DNA from: Wandonia haliotis
GTDB taxonomy: Bacteria > Bacteroidota > Bacteroidia > Flavobacteriales_D > Crocinitomicaceae
Assembly (NCBI RefSeq): GCF_039523435.1
Contig: NZ_BAAAFH010000011.1
Location: 434,001 to 498,000, forward strand
DNA: 64,000 bases
Direction: 5' to 3'
The translations under genes and the position numbers were made by a program. Shown here one piece after another: positions 40,638 to 49,670 of this stretch (positions are counted from its first letter, which is position 1; each line of letters starts with the position of its first letter). Under the pieces are notes generated by a model that saw nothing but the letters and a program-made list of their open reading frames with translations, did no database searches and had not been told where the DNA came from.

Positions 40638-42239
40638 TTATTTCGGTGTAGCCAAAGCATATCCAAACTTCTTCTTACCATAATAAGTAACAAAAAGCAT
40701 TTTGTCCTCATCTATAACTTCCATATCAATGTTAAATCGATAGTGACGATATGAGCTGTATGGCTTCATTGCATAGTCAATAATTCCCTCACGTGTTTGC
40801 TTTCCGTCAGGAGATACACGTACCAATGACAACGCTGTCTTTTTCGATTTTCTTGTGTAAGGAAGAACTCCCTTTGGTCCTATCTCAATCAAATTCTGTC
40901 TATTATCATAGAATATGATGCCCAAATCATTATCCATATCCATGGCATGGAACGATTTTTGAAGATCCGCCTTCCCGGAATACTTTTTCGGCATTTTTAC
41001 CGTAGAAATAATCTCACCTTCCGGGCTGATTCTCGTCACAAAAAGTTCTTTGTAAACATACGTAACAGTAGTACTTCTGTTTCCATTCGCATCCACAGTT
41101 GTTGTTACGACTATGTCCCAGTTCTCTCCAATCAGAGATACACTTCCGTCTTTATGAGTTACAATCTGTCGTACATCCAAATCATGTACTTGCTTGGTTT
41201 CTTTTCCAAAGGACTCTCTTCTCTCGATACGTGCTTTTTCTTTGTCCGACAATCCTTCAATTAGCATTTCTTTATCAATCAACTGTGTTGAAATAGATAA
41301 AGGTTCACCTGTATCAGGATCAACAGCCATCACGACAACACCATATCCTGAACCTCTTCCTTCATCTTCATAGTAATAACCACCTCCGTAAAGATTTCCT
41401 TCTTTGTTCAATTTCAGAGATAAATCAGTCAAAACACCTTCAGAAAAATTAATTCTATTGGCAATCAGATCTCCTCTGTTAAACTTCAGAATACTGGTAA
41501 ATCTTTCGTCATCGCGCTCTTCAATTACTCGGTCTCCTAACAAATAAATAACACCCTCGTCACTAATAATCGTCTGGTCAATACTGAATGAATAATCATC
41601 TACCTTCATTTCGACCGATTCCTCACGTTCTACTTCTTCCATTTCGGAGTCAAAGACTATAAATGTTCTTGTATCCGCTTCCAATTGTCGACGTGTAAAA
41701 GTCTGTAATTTTGCACTATATGAGAACGTGAAAAGCATAAAATTATCATTAGGAGAAGTACGAACAAACATACTCATGTTGGAACGTCTTCCTTCATACT
41801 TATACTTAAATACAAGTTCTCTTTTACCAACTTTTCCTGCTTCCCAGTCGACTTCCTGAATGTAGTACTCTTCTGTCGAAATATCGCGTAACTGTTTTGA
41901 CGTTACAATAAAATATTTGTCTGCAAATTTTACAATTTCTTCAACAAAGTAATTACGCTCGTCAATATCTGCGGAGATATCAATAAAATCAGTACGCTTT
42001 AAATTATTATCCAGTTTTTCGATAAAATAATTATACCCGCCCGGTCCCCGAATAGCATGTTTACGAAAAACAAGATATCCGTCCGGAATTTCAAATGCTT
42101 TTTGAAGAATCGGATCTCCCGGCACATCCCAGATCAAATCTTCATATGCAAATTGAATAGCATCGGTCATTTTTTGACCAAAAGACTGAGTAATGGACAC
42201 CAGTAAAAATAGTAATCCACTGAAAAAGAATTTATTCAT
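40638..42239 (-). CDS. Exported protein, probably beta-propeller-like, unknown
   Basis: The protein has 533 residues and a signal peptide (MNKFFFSGLLFLLVSITQSFGQ). The mature chain is rich in beta strands ending in charged turns, such as GVIYLLGDRVIEERDD, GNLYGGGYYYEDEGRG and GSVSLIGENWDIVVTTT, repeated in a way that suggests a beta-propeller. No sorting tail is present, so it may stay in the periplasm. I do not recognise a family beyond Bacteroidota-restricted hypotheticals. It is convergent with menC, with six bases between stops. Confidence 0.7.
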   Translation of the reverse strand: MNKFFFSGLLFLLVSITQSFGQKMTDAIQFAYEDLIWDVPGDPILQKAFEIPDGYLVFRKHAIRGPGGYNYFIEKLDNNLKRTDFIDISADIDERNYFVEEIVKFADKYFIVTSKQLRDISTEEYYIQEVDWEAGKVGKRELVFKYKYEGRRSNMSMFVRTSPNDNFMLFTFSYSAKLQTFTRRQLEADTRTFIVFDSEMEEVEREESVEMKVDDYSFSIDQTIISDEGVIYLLGDRVIEERDDERFTSILKFNRGDLIANRINFSEGVLTDLSLKLNKEGNLYGGGYYYEDEGRGSGYGVVVMAVDPDTGEPLSISTQLIDKEMLIEGLSDKEKARIERRESFGKETKQVHDLDVRQIVTHKDGSVSLIGENWDIVVTTTVDANGNRSTTVTYVYKELFVTRISPEGEIISTVKMPKKYSGKADLQKSFHAMDMDNDLGIIFYDNRQNLIEIGPKGVLPYTRKSKKTALSLVRVSPDGKQTREGIIDYAMKPYSSYRHYRFNIDMEVIDEDKMLFVTYYGKKKFGYALATPK

Positions 42240-42277
42240 AAACTAGTTGATTTAATTTGGCTGCAAAAATACTAAAA

Positions 42278-43624
42278 TTAATCACTTTGATCACGAATAC
42301 TACTGTTTTCGGGTCCCTGCCATTTCTCAAAAACGATGCATGCCGTCAAGTCACCGGTTACATTAACCGCTGTTCTAAACATTCCTAATATTCTGTCCAC
42401 CCCTATTATCAAAATAATTCCTTCAGCGGGTATTCCTGCTCCCTGAAGAACAGATGCCAAAATAACAACTCCTCCTCCTGGAATAGAAGGAGTTCCTATG
42501 GATGCGGCAACAATCGTCAAAATGATAACAAGAAGGGACGCTAGACTCAATTCCAAATTATAAACCTGGGCAATAAAAACTGTAGAAATACACTGATACA
42601 ATGCCGTTCCGTCCATATTTATTGTTGCTCCTACAGGAATTAAAAAATTACTTATGCTTTTGCTAATCCCTAATTTATTCTGCGCGGTTTTAATGGAAAG
42701 TGGCATAACAGCAGCCGAACTTGTTGTTGAAAAAGCTAACAACTGAACATCCCGTATTTCTTTCAGGAAAGTAATCGGGTTTCTTCTACCAATAAAAGCT
42801 ACAATCATCATATACATTACTAAAAGAATCAACAGACCGATAAGAACAGTTATTACATACATTCCTATACCACTCAAACTACTCATTCCAACACTCATAA
42901 CCAATTGGGCTATTAATCCGAATACAGCGTAAGGAACCAGTCGCATTGCCCATTTAACAATAGTCATACAAACTTCCTGCACAGAACTTAGTAAGATAAC
43001 TACCGGGTTTCTTTGTTGCTCGGTCAAGGCAATTAATGAGATCCCTACAAGTATAGAAAACAATACAATTGGCAACATTTCTCCATTTACCATACTAGCT
43101 AGCGGATTTTCAGGTAGTAATTGGGCTATAGCGTCCGGAATCCGGCTAAATACAGAACCAGAAACCTGTTCCGTCGAAATTTCAGTTGTCGGAAGTTCAA
43201 TCCCCTTATCGGCTGTCGTTTCATTCATAAATTGTCCCGGGCGGATCAACAACACCAGCACAGTTCCTAAAACAACTGAAACAAGTGTTGTAGCGATAAA
43301 GTAAATGCCCAACCTAGCCCCCATCTTCTTCAGTTGCTCGCCTCCCGCATTAATGATTCCCGTCACAATACTGGCCAAAATCAGGGGAATCATAATCATC
43401 TGTACCAACTTTAAAAATAAGGTTCCGGGTAATACTAACCAGTTTGCCAGCGGAATACTAATTTTTTCGGGAACTACCCCTAAAGACGGACTAATCAACC
43501 ATCCGGTTAAAGCACCCAGTGCCAGTCCTATCAAGACCTTTACCCAAAGTTTTGCCTCAACAAGCGTTGTAAGGTAAAAATCAAGACCTTTCAATGATTT
43601 ATCCCCAATTGATTTTCTTTCCAT
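42278..43624 (-). CDS. Dicarboxylate/amino-acid:cation symporter (DAACS family)
   Basis: The protein has 448 residues and the eight-helix, two-hairpin GltPh fold. Family hallmarks are the Ser-rich hairpin LAFSTTSSAAVMPLSIKTA, ATINMDGTALYQ in TM7 (the NMDGT motif), and ASIGTPSIPGGGVVILASVL in hairpin 2, with GVDRILGMFRTAVNVTGDLT in TM8. It couples uptake of glutamate, aspartate or a C4-dicarboxylate to Na+ or H+. Which of these is not certain. Confidence 0.92.
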   Translation of the reverse strand: MERKSIGDKSLKGLDFYLTTLVEAKLWVKVLIGLALGALTGWLISPSLGVVPEKISIPLANWLVLPGTLFLKLVQMIMIPLILASIVTGIINAGGEQLKKMGARLGIYFIATTLVSVVLGTVLVLLIRPGQFMNETTADKGIELPTTEISTEQVSGSVFSRIPDAIAQLLPENPLASMVNGEMLPIVLFSILVGISLIALTEQQRNPVVILLSSVQEVCMTIVKWAMRLVPYAVFGLIAQLVMSVGMSSLSGIGMYVITVLIGLLILLVMYMMIVAFIGRRNPITFLKEIRDVQLLAFSTTSSAAVMPLSIKTAQNKLGISKSISNFLIPVGATINMDGTALYQCISTVFIAQVYNLELSLASLLVIILTIVAASIGTPSIPGGGVVILASVLQGAGIPAEGIILIIGVDRILGMFRTAVNVTGDLTACIVFEKWQGPENSSIRDQSD

Positions 43625-43716
43625 TACATTATTGTTTCATTGATTCAATACGGTTTCAAGTACACTTTTATTCTACCCGATCTCTTAATTTTCGTATATT
43701 CACAGGCTTTCTGGCA

Positions 43717-43724
43717 TAGTTTTG
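43717..43724 (+). promoter_or_regulatory. -7 promoter box upstream of the META lipoprotein gene
   Basis: TAGTTTTG is an exact TAnnTTTG match, 31 bases before the ATG at 43756. Confidence 0.4.
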
Positions 43725-43755
43725 GTACCGAATTTAAAAAACAATTCTGAAAATT

Positions 43756-44526
43756 ATGAAATACATACTATTGTTCACACTATCATTGATTGTTCTTTCA
43801 TGTGGAACTTCCCGTAATAATGAAAAGGATAGCTCTACCCCATCAGCATCGCAGAATTTACTCCACCCTGCTGGTAATTTCAATTATTTCTCCGTTTACG
43901 GTCCGGATAATGAATGGTACCTCGAATTTTCATTCGGATACACCTTGTTGCTCAATAACCCGTCCGGTAGTTTCGGCAGAATTGTTGAAAAACTTCCCAC
44001 TACCACTTTTGAAAAAGGGCTTACTCAGGAAGTCTATACTGTTGCTGATGATCGCGGATATACATTGGAAGTTCGCCTTTCTTCCGAAGGCTGCAAAGAA
44101 CATGAACGCTTAGCAAGAATTGAAGTCTCCGACAAAAATGGAACAGTTGTTTTTAAAGAAGAAGGATGTGGGTTTTATCATAACGGTTCCGGTTTGGAAG
44201 ATATTTGGGTTATTGAATCTATAAACGGAGCTACTGCTGCTAAAAAGCTTGAAAAAATAGATCTTCCCGTTCTGGAAATTCATCTGGAAGGGAATCGTTT
44301 ATTCGGAAAATTTGGTTGCAGAAGAATAAATGGTGGTATAAATATGCAAGAAAATACTTTTTTTGCTTCATTACTAATTGCTCCTGACTTCAAATGCAGT
44401 GAAACACCCGGAGAAACCAAATTAATGACACTTTTCGGGGATAAACAATTTACGTACCAGATAAAAAATAATCGTTTGATTTTGAAGGATACGAATAATG
44501 AACTAATTTTCCGTAAAATAGATTAA
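43756..44526 (+). CDS. Lipoprotein with a META/HslJ-like domain
   Basis: The protein has 256 residues. The lipobox is in MKYILLFTLSLIVLSC, giving lipidation at Cys16. The N-terminal domain (30-140) is a beta-rich region of unknown type. The C-terminal 110 residues, from EDIWVIESINGATA to LILKDTNNELIFRKI, are META-domain like (HslJ type), which in other bacteria is linked to motility, secretion or stress. Its last 21 codons are duplicated downstream at 45355-45416. Confidence 0.8.
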   Translation: MKYILLFTLSLIVLSCGTSRNNEKDSSTPSASQNLLHPAGNFNYFSVYGPDNEWYLEFSFGYTLLLNNPSGSFGRIVEKLPTTTFEKGLTQEVYTVADDRGYTLEVRLSSEGCKEHERLARIEVSDKNGTVVFKEEGCGFYHNGSGLEDIWVIESINGATAAKKLEKIDLPVLEIHLEGNRLFGKFGCRRINGGINMQENTFFASLLIAPDFKCSETPGETKLMTLFGDKQFTYQIKNNRLILKDTNNELIFRKID

Positions 44527-44531
44527 ATTAT
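44464..44531 (+). repeat. 68-base direct repeat, left copy
   Basis: This is the 3' end of the META gene plus a few bases. It recurs at 45354-45421, 890 bases away, with about seven mismatches. Together the copies flank the DUF2461 gene. Confidence 0.75.
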
Positions 44532-44581
44532 TATTGTTGAATCTGTTTCTTTCTGGTCGAATGATCATTAACTATCAAAAC

Positions 44582-45250
44582 ATGATTACAAAAGATACAT
44601 TTGAATTTTTAAGTCAGTTAAAAGAGAACAATAACAGAGATTGGTTTGCTGAAAACAAAAAGCAATATGACGCTATTTTAAAAAATGCCACCTCTTTTTT
44701 TACAGAAATCAATACAGAATTAGTCAAGACAGATAGTATTGAAAAGATGAATGTTTTTAGAATTTATCGCGACATTCGTTTTTCCAAGGATAAATCTCCT
44801 TATAAAACTAATTTCGGAGTAAGTTTTTCGCGCACCAAGCCAATGCTTCGTGGCGGTTATTACTTGCATATAGAGCCCGATAATAGTTTTGTAGGAGGCG
44901 GATTTTGGGCACCAAACAAAGATGATTTACATCGAATTCGTAAAGAAATTGAGCTTGACGCTTCCGAATTACGAGAAATTATTTCAGATAAGAACTTCAA
45001 AAAGATGTTTGGAGAATTATCAGGGGATGAGTTAAAAACAGCTCCTAAAGGTTTTGATAAAATACATCCAGATATTGACTTGATTCGGAAAAAACAATAT
45101 TTGGTTATGCGAAAGTTTACAAATGAAGAAGTATTATCTAATGACTTTAAGTCCGAAGTTTTGGCAACTTTCTCAGCAATGCGACCTTTTTTCGATTTCA
45201 TGAGTTCGGTATTGACAACTGATTTAAATGGTGAGAGTCTGTATAAATAA
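44582..45250 (+). CDS. DUF2461 (TIGR02453) family protein
   Basis: The protein has 222 residues. It begins MITKDTFEFLSQLKENNNRD; the family's signatures NNNRDWFAENKKQYD, FRIYRDIRFSKDKSPYKTNF and GGYYLHIEPDNSFVGGG are clear. The function is unknown, though the fold is conserved in bacteria and fungi. The frame extends 16 codons upstream into the spacer, but the family start is here. It lies between two copies of the end of the META gene, so it may have inserted there. Confidence 0.85.
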   Translation: MITKDTFEFLSQLKENNNRDWFAENKKQYDAILKNATSFFTEINTELVKTDSIEKMNVFRIYRDIRFSKDKSPYKTNFGVSFSRTKPMLRGGYYLHIEPDNSFVGGGFWAPNKDDLHRIRKEIELDASELREIISDKNFKKMFGELSGDELKTAPKGFDKIHPDIDLIRKKQYLVMRKFTNEEVLSNDFKSEVLATFSAMRPFFDFMSSVLTTDLNGESLYK

Positions 45251-45353
45251 AGAACCGTTTTATCTGATAGTTAAGGAAAGATTAACATTTTTTATAGTTG
45301 AGAAGGTCAAAAATAAATTGGTAATGAAATACCTTTAGCAATCAAATGACTGA

Positions 45354-45421
45354 AAAAGTAATCGTTTGGTTTTGAAAGAGACAAATAATGAATTAATTTC
45401 CCGTAAAATAGATTAAATTAT
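45354..45421 (+). repeat. 68-base direct repeat, right copy
   Basis: The right copy of the repeat at 44464-44531. It ends at the first bases of ybjQ. Confidence 0.7.
45355..45416 (+). pseudogene. Duplicated 3' fragment of the META lipoprotein gene
   Basis: Read in frame, this fragment gives KSNRLVLKETNNELISRKID and a stop; the META gene ends KNNRLILKDTNNELIFRKID. Nothing upstream continues the gene. It is a dead remnant of a second copy. Confidence 0.75.
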
Positions 45422-45734
45422 GATTATCGTAACTACTGAGAATATTCCCGGAAAGCAAATTTCTGAAGCAATAGGAATCGCGAGAGGGAGTACAGTTCGC
45501 GCCCGTAATGTGGGACGAGACATCTTCGCCGGATTAAAAAACCTTGTGGGAGGAGAGATAAATGAATATACGAAACTACAGGCGGACTCCCGGGAAGAAG
45601 CATTGGAACGGATGAAACAAGACGCCGAAAAAATGGGAGCTGATGCTATTGTAAATGTTCGTTTTGCTACCTCTGTGATTACACAGGGAGCTGCAGAAAT
45701 TTTGGCGTATGGTACAGCTGTTAAGCTTGGGTGA
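45420..45734 (+). CDS. ybjQ: YbjQ/UPF0145 family protein
   Basis: The 104-residue protein is complete for the family: MIIVTTENIPGKQISEAIG, the ARNVGRDIFAGLKNLVGGE stretch and the ADAIVNVRFATS end. YbjQ-type proteins form pentamers and are suspected to bind heavy metals or help in the membrane; the role is not established. A 55-codon gene overlaps its end by 26 bases, encoding a membrane partner. Confidence 0.9.
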   Translation: MIIVTTENIPGKQISEAIGIARGSTVRARNVGRDIFAGLKNLVGGEINEYTKLQADSREEALERMKQDAEKMGADAIVNVRFATSVITQGAAEILAYGTAVKLG

Positions 45735-45876
45735 TTTGTTTGCTTTTGGAGCAATAGCCTTAACAGGAACCGTCTATTTTTTCGGAGTTATTGCAATTAT
45801 AGTTGCAATAATCTACTTGATTTTCAAACGTATCAAAGATAAGAAGAAGGAAACATTTGAAAAAAGAGATAACTAA
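45709..45876 (+). CDS. Small single-span membrane protein overlapping ybjQ
   Basis: ATG at 45709 opens a 55-residue frame that overlaps the end of ybjQ. Residues 12-39 (AFGAIALTGTVYFFGVIAI) are a membrane helix, and the tail KRIKDKKKETFEKRDN is strongly charged, giving a clear topology. The overlap suggests coupled translation with ybjQ and a membrane role for that pair. I know no named family. Confidence 0.6.
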   Translation: MVQLLSLGDLFAFGAIALTGTVYFFGVIAIIVAIIYLIFKRIKDKKKETFEKRDN

Positions 45877-45917
45877 ATGAATACAGCTGTTAAAATAAAT
45901 GGTTGAAAAACACGAAG

Positions 45918-45954
45918 CAAACGCCCTGATAGAAAAATCAAGGCGTTTTTTTAT
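45918..45954 (+). terminator. Terminator upstream of the E1 gene
   Basis: AAACGCC and GGCGTTT form the base of a stem extended by CTGAT and ATCAA, followed by a T-run. It separates the ybjQ unit from the E1 gene. Confidence 0.65.
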
Positions 45955-45984
45955 TATCTTTAGCCCCGCAAATCAAAGACGTAT

Positions 45985-48429
45985 ATGGCAAAAGAATCGA
46001 TAACAGCAACTCAGGATAAAGTAGCATTTAATACCTTCAGAGAAGAAGTTCTGAATGATTATAAAATCGCTTGTATTTCGAGAGAAGCTTCTCTACTTGG
46101 TCGACGTGAAGTACTGACAGGGAAAGCTAAGTTCGGAATTTTCGGAGACGGAAAAGAAATTGCACAGATCGCTATGGCAAAACAATTCCGGAACGGTGAT
46201 TTCAGAAGCGGATATTATCGTGACCAGACATTTATGCTGGCTACAGGAAATCTTACTGTTCGTGAATACTTTGCCGGACTTTACGCCCATACGGATGTTG
46301 AATTGGAACCTCAATCTGCAGGTCGACAAATGGGTGGTCACTTTGCTACGCGTAGTTTAGATGAAACCGGGAACTGGAAAAACCTGATGGGACAAAAGAA
46401 CAGTTCAGCAGACATCTCTCCTACTGCAGGTCAGATGCCACGTTTATTAGGACTTGCTCAGGCTTCAAAAATTTATCGTAACCATCCGGAATTAAAAAAT
46501 CTTGAAGAATTCAAGAAGTTTACCAATGGAGGGAATGAAGTTGCTTTTGGTACTATCGGAGATGCCAGTACTTCAGAAGGTCCATTCTGGGAAACGATGA
46601 ATGCAGCAGGTGTTTTACAGGTTCCTATGGTAATGTCTGTATGGGATGACGGGTACGGAATATCTGTTCCTAAAAAACACCAGACAACCAAGGAAAGTAT
46701 TTCTGAAGCTTTATCCGGTTTCCAACGAACCGATTCCAAAAACGGATATGAAATTTTCAAAACCAAAGGATGGGACTATGCTCACCTTTGCGAAACATAC
46801 GAAAAAGCAGTAGCTATTGCTCGTGAGGAACACGTTCCTGTTCTCATTCATGTTGAAGAAGTTAATCAACCTCAGGGACACTCAACTTCGGGATCTCATG
46901 AGCGTTATAAAGACGAACAGCGCATGCAGTGGGAAAAAGATTTCGACTGTATTGCTAAATTCAAAGAATGGATTCTTTCCTTCGAAGCTGATGGTAATAA
47001 ATTGGCAATAGCTGAAGAGCTTGAACAAATTGAAAAAGATGCTAAAAAGCAGGTTCGTGATGAGAAGAATCAGGCATGGTCGGCATTTACAGCTTCTTTG
47101 AAAGACGACTTGTCCAATGCGCTGCAATTGATCAGCGACTTGGCTAATGCCTCTTCTAATACGGTTTTTATAGCTAAACTAGCAGAGGACCTGAAAAAAG
47201 AAATGGACCCGATTCGTCGCGATATATTGGGAGCAGCCCGAAAAGCACTTCGATATGCCCGTGGAGAGAATTCAGCCGCAAGAACTGCACTTATCAATTG
47301 GCTTGAGCAGCAAAAACAAGTTAACTTCGACAGATATAGCTCATACCTGTACTCTGAATCAGATAGAGCGGTAGTAAACGTTGAACCGATAGATCCAGTG
47401 TATGCAGATACTCCGGAAATGGAGGATGGAAGAATAATACTTCGTGAGAATTTTAGAAAGCTTTTTGAGAAATATCCAGAGGTATTAACGTTTGGTGAAG
47501 ATACAGGTAAAATCGGAGGTGTTAACCAGAGTATGGAAGGTATGCAGGAAGCTTTCGGCGAACTGCGGGTCTCAGACACTGGAATCAGAGAGTTAACAAT
47601 TCTTGGACAAGGTATCGGTATGGCGATGCGTGGACTTCGTCCTATTACAGAGATCCAGTATCTTGACTACTTGTTATATGCTATTCAGATTATGTCTGAT
47701 GATCTTTCGACTGTTCAATACCGTACAAAAGGTGGGCAAAAAGCACCGGTTATTGTCAGAACCCGCGGACACCGCCTTGAAGGTATCTGGCACTCAGGAT
47801 CTCCTATGGGGATGATAATTAATAGTATCCGGGGAATGCATGTGTGTGTCCCACGAAATATGACCAAAGCAGCTGGTTTCTACAATACATTATTGAAATC
47901 TGATGAACCTGCACTGGTTATCGAACCACTTAATGGCTACCGGTCTAAAGAACCAATGCCGGATAACCTGGGAGAATTCTGTGAGGAACTTGGTAAATGT
48001 GAAATTACCGAAACGGGAACAGATCTGACAATTGTTTCTTACGGTTCTACATTTAATCTCTGTACTGTAGCAGCTCAACAGCTTCGTGAACTGGGTATCA
48101 ACGCAGAACTGATTGATGTACAAACATTGATTCCATTCGACACACACCACATGATCTCAGAATCACTTTCAAAAACAAATCGTTTGATGATTGTTGATGA
48201 AGATGTTTCCAGCGGTGCTACGGCTTATATATTAGATCAGGTACTTGTAAAACAAAAAGGGTATTATCACCTTGATTCGGAGCCAGTTACTTTATCTTCT
48301 AAAGATCACAGACCTGCTTATGGTTCGGACGGAGATTATTTCTCGAAACCAAGTGTAGAAGATATAGTGGAAGCTGCCTATGCAATTATGCATGAAGCAA
48401 ATCCTTCTCAGTTTCCTTCTATCTACTAA
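45985..48429 (+). CDS. Fused alpha-ketoacid dehydrogenase E1 (alpha and beta in one chain)
   Basis: The protein has 814 residues, about the sum of E1-alpha and E1-beta. The alpha half (1-400) has RSGYYRDQTFMLATG and the TPP/Mg motif GDASTSEGPFWETMNAAG...QVPMVMSVWDDGYGIS. A linker (about 400-470) follows. The beta half has GEDTGKIGGVNQSMEGMQE, SDTGIRELTILGQGIGMAM, DVQTLIPFD and VDEDVSSGATAYIL. It decarboxylates a 2-oxo acid, with TPP, as the first step of a multienzyme complex. Fused E1 of this type in Bacteroidota is annotated as 2-oxoisovalerate or branched-chain dehydrogenase; the exact substrate is not decided by sequence. Confidence 0.9.
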   Translation: MAKESITATQDKVAFNTFREEVLNDYKIACISREASLLGRREVLTGKAKFGIFGDGKEIAQIAMAKQFRNGDFRSGYYRDQTFMLATGNLTVREYFAGLYAHTDVELEPQSAGRQMGGHFATRSLDETGNWKNLMGQKNSSADISPTAGQMPRLLGLAQASKIYRNHPELKNLEEFKKFTNGGNEVAFGTIGDASTSEGPFWETMNAAGVLQVPMVMSVWDDGYGISVPKKHQTTKESISEALSGFQRTDSKNGYEIFKTKGWDYAHLCETYEKAVAIAREEHVPVLIHVEEVNQPQGHSTSGSHERYKDEQRMQWEKDFDCIAKFKEWILSFEADGNKLAIAEELEQIEKDAKKQVRDEKNQAWSAFTASLKDDLSNALQLISDLANASSNTVFIAKLAEDLKKEMDPIRRDILGAARKALRYARGENSAARTALINWLEQQKQVNFDRYSSYLYSESDRAVVNVEPIDPVYADTPEMEDGRIILRENFRKLFEKYPEVLTFGEDTGKIGGVNQSMEGMQEAFGELRVSDTGIRELTILGQGIGMAMRGLRPITEIQYLDYLLYAIQIMSDDLSTVQYRTKGGQKAPVIVRTRGHRLEGIWHSGSPMGMIINSIRGMHVCVPRNMTKAAGFYNTLLKSDEPALVIEPLNGYRSKEPMPDNLGEFCEELGKCEITETGTDLTIVSYGSTFNLCTVAAQQLRELGINAELIDVQTLIPFDTHHMISESLSKTNRLMIVDEDVSSGATAYILDQVLVKQKGYYHLDSEPVTLSSKDHRPAYGSDGDYFSKPSVEDIVEAAYAIMHEANPSQFPSIY

Positions 48430-48451
48430 GTATAAAAAAATACGATGATAT

Positions 48452-48490
48452 AAAAAGCGGTGCAAATAATAAATTTGCACCGCTTTTTTC
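48452..48490. terminator. Bidirectional terminator between convergent genes
   Basis: AAAAAGCGGTGCAAAT and ATTTGCACCGCTTTTT form a 16-bp perfect stem with a five-base loop, flanked by A- and T-rich ends. It can stop both the E1 gene and the leftward esterase gene. Confidence 0.85.
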
Positions 48491-48512
48491 TATTGTAACA
48501 CAATCAATACTG

Positions 48513-49646
48513 TTAACGAACAATTAACTTTCGGATTATAGTATCCACTACTGTTTCAATCTGAACAAAATACATCCCGCTCTGCTTTATCTCCAACTCA
48601 GCCGGAATTGCATTCCCTTCATAAGTCTCGATAACCTTTCCTGATGTATCCAAAACCCGAACAGACCGAATAGTTTCCACAGCTCCTCCCAAAGTATAGT
48701 TTCCCTCTGTAGGATTAGGATATAAAGTGAACTCAACTGCTTCCTCCTGCTCTTCAAAACTTACAAGATCAGTAGTTTTATACTTGCTAAAGAATCGCCA
48801 TATTTCTACACTCGCATCAAAATCATGATTCGTAACACCAATATCAATCGGTGCTCCGGGCCATGTATGTCCGCCTCCCTGTATTTTAAAGAACTCAACT
48901 GTTGCACCGCCTATCCCTCCGGAGTAGACATACTGTTCGGCTGTACAACCATCCGTAGTATTTACATCGGGTACCTGTGTTACTACAGGTACAGGATTAC
49001 AACCTGTCTGCCCTACCCAGTAGTCAACGACATCTTCAATAGACTCCTGTTGTGCATTTCCATTGTATGGGACAGTTGGGTCCGCAGTACCGTGAATTTG
49101 CATAGCGGGAACGGGATGGGGAGGGTTACAGGTTGAAGGTCTGTTCTTAGGCATAGCTCCCGTAACCGATGCTACAGCTGTAATTCGATACCCTAACGCA
49201 CAAGCCAGTTCATAACTCATAAAACCTCCGTTGCTCATTCCTGTGCTGTAAACACGATTCATATCAATGGTATACGACTGACTTATTTCGTCAATTAAAG
49301 TGGACAAAAAACCAACATCATCCACTCCTCCGGGGATGTTAAAAGCATTCCAGTAACGATTCCCTCCTAAATCCAATGTTCCATTAGGATGAACTATGAT
49401 AAAATTTGCTGTATCTGCTATCGGGCGAAAATCAGCGTAAACTTCCTGTTGTACATTATTAGATGTATAACCATGAAGATTAAAAAGCAACGGAACACTT
49501 TCTGTTCCATCATAAGAAGCAGGAATATACAATCTGTACTCGCGTGTCAAACCTCCATGTTGTAATGTATGATCAATGGTTGTCTGGGAAAAAGCAACCA
49601 AAGCACAGAAAAAACTCCCAATCGTAGTAAATAGTTTCATTGTCAA
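48513..49646 (-). CDS. Secreted PHB-depolymerase/feruloyl-esterase-like hydrolase with T9SS tail
   Basis: The protein has 377 residues. A signal peptide is followed by an alpha/beta-hydrolase of the LpqC/PHB depolymerase family: HGYTSNNVQQEVY, the nucleophile in YSTGMSNGGFMSYELA, the Asp in QIHGTADPTVPY and the His in QGGGHTWPGAP. The end, FTLYPNPTEGNYTL to IIRKLIVR, is a T9SS type A sorting tail. It should be exported and cleave an ester polymer such as PHB or feruloyl-polysaccharide. Starts at 49646 or at M3 (49640) are both possible. It is downstream of miaA. Confidence 0.87.
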   Translation of the reverse strand: MTMKLFTTIGSFFCALVAFSQTTIDHTLQHGGLTREYRLYIPASYDGTESVPLLFNLHGYTSNNVQQEVYADFRPIADTANFIIVHPNGTLDLGGNRYWNAFNIPGGVDDVGFLSTLIDEISQSYTIDMNRVYSTGMSNGGFMSYELACALGYRITAVASVTGAMPKNRPSTCNPPHPVPAMQIHGTADPTVPYNGNAQQESIEDVVDYWVGQTGCNPVPVVTQVPDVNTTDGCTAEQYVYSGGIGGATVEFFKIQGGGHTWPGAPIDIGVTNHDFDASVEIWRFFSKYKTTDLVSFEEQEEAVEFTLYPNPTEGNYTLGGAVETIRSVRVLDTSGKVIETYEGNAIPAELEIKQSGMYFVQIETVVDTIIRKLIVR

Positions 49647-49670
49647 TTTTTTTCGAAAATTACAATTATT

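Noticed and set aside
47070..47579. A 169-codon frame on the minus strand opposite the E1 gene.
   Set aside because: It is a Ser-rich shadow of the fused E1 coding sequence without a start context or homology.
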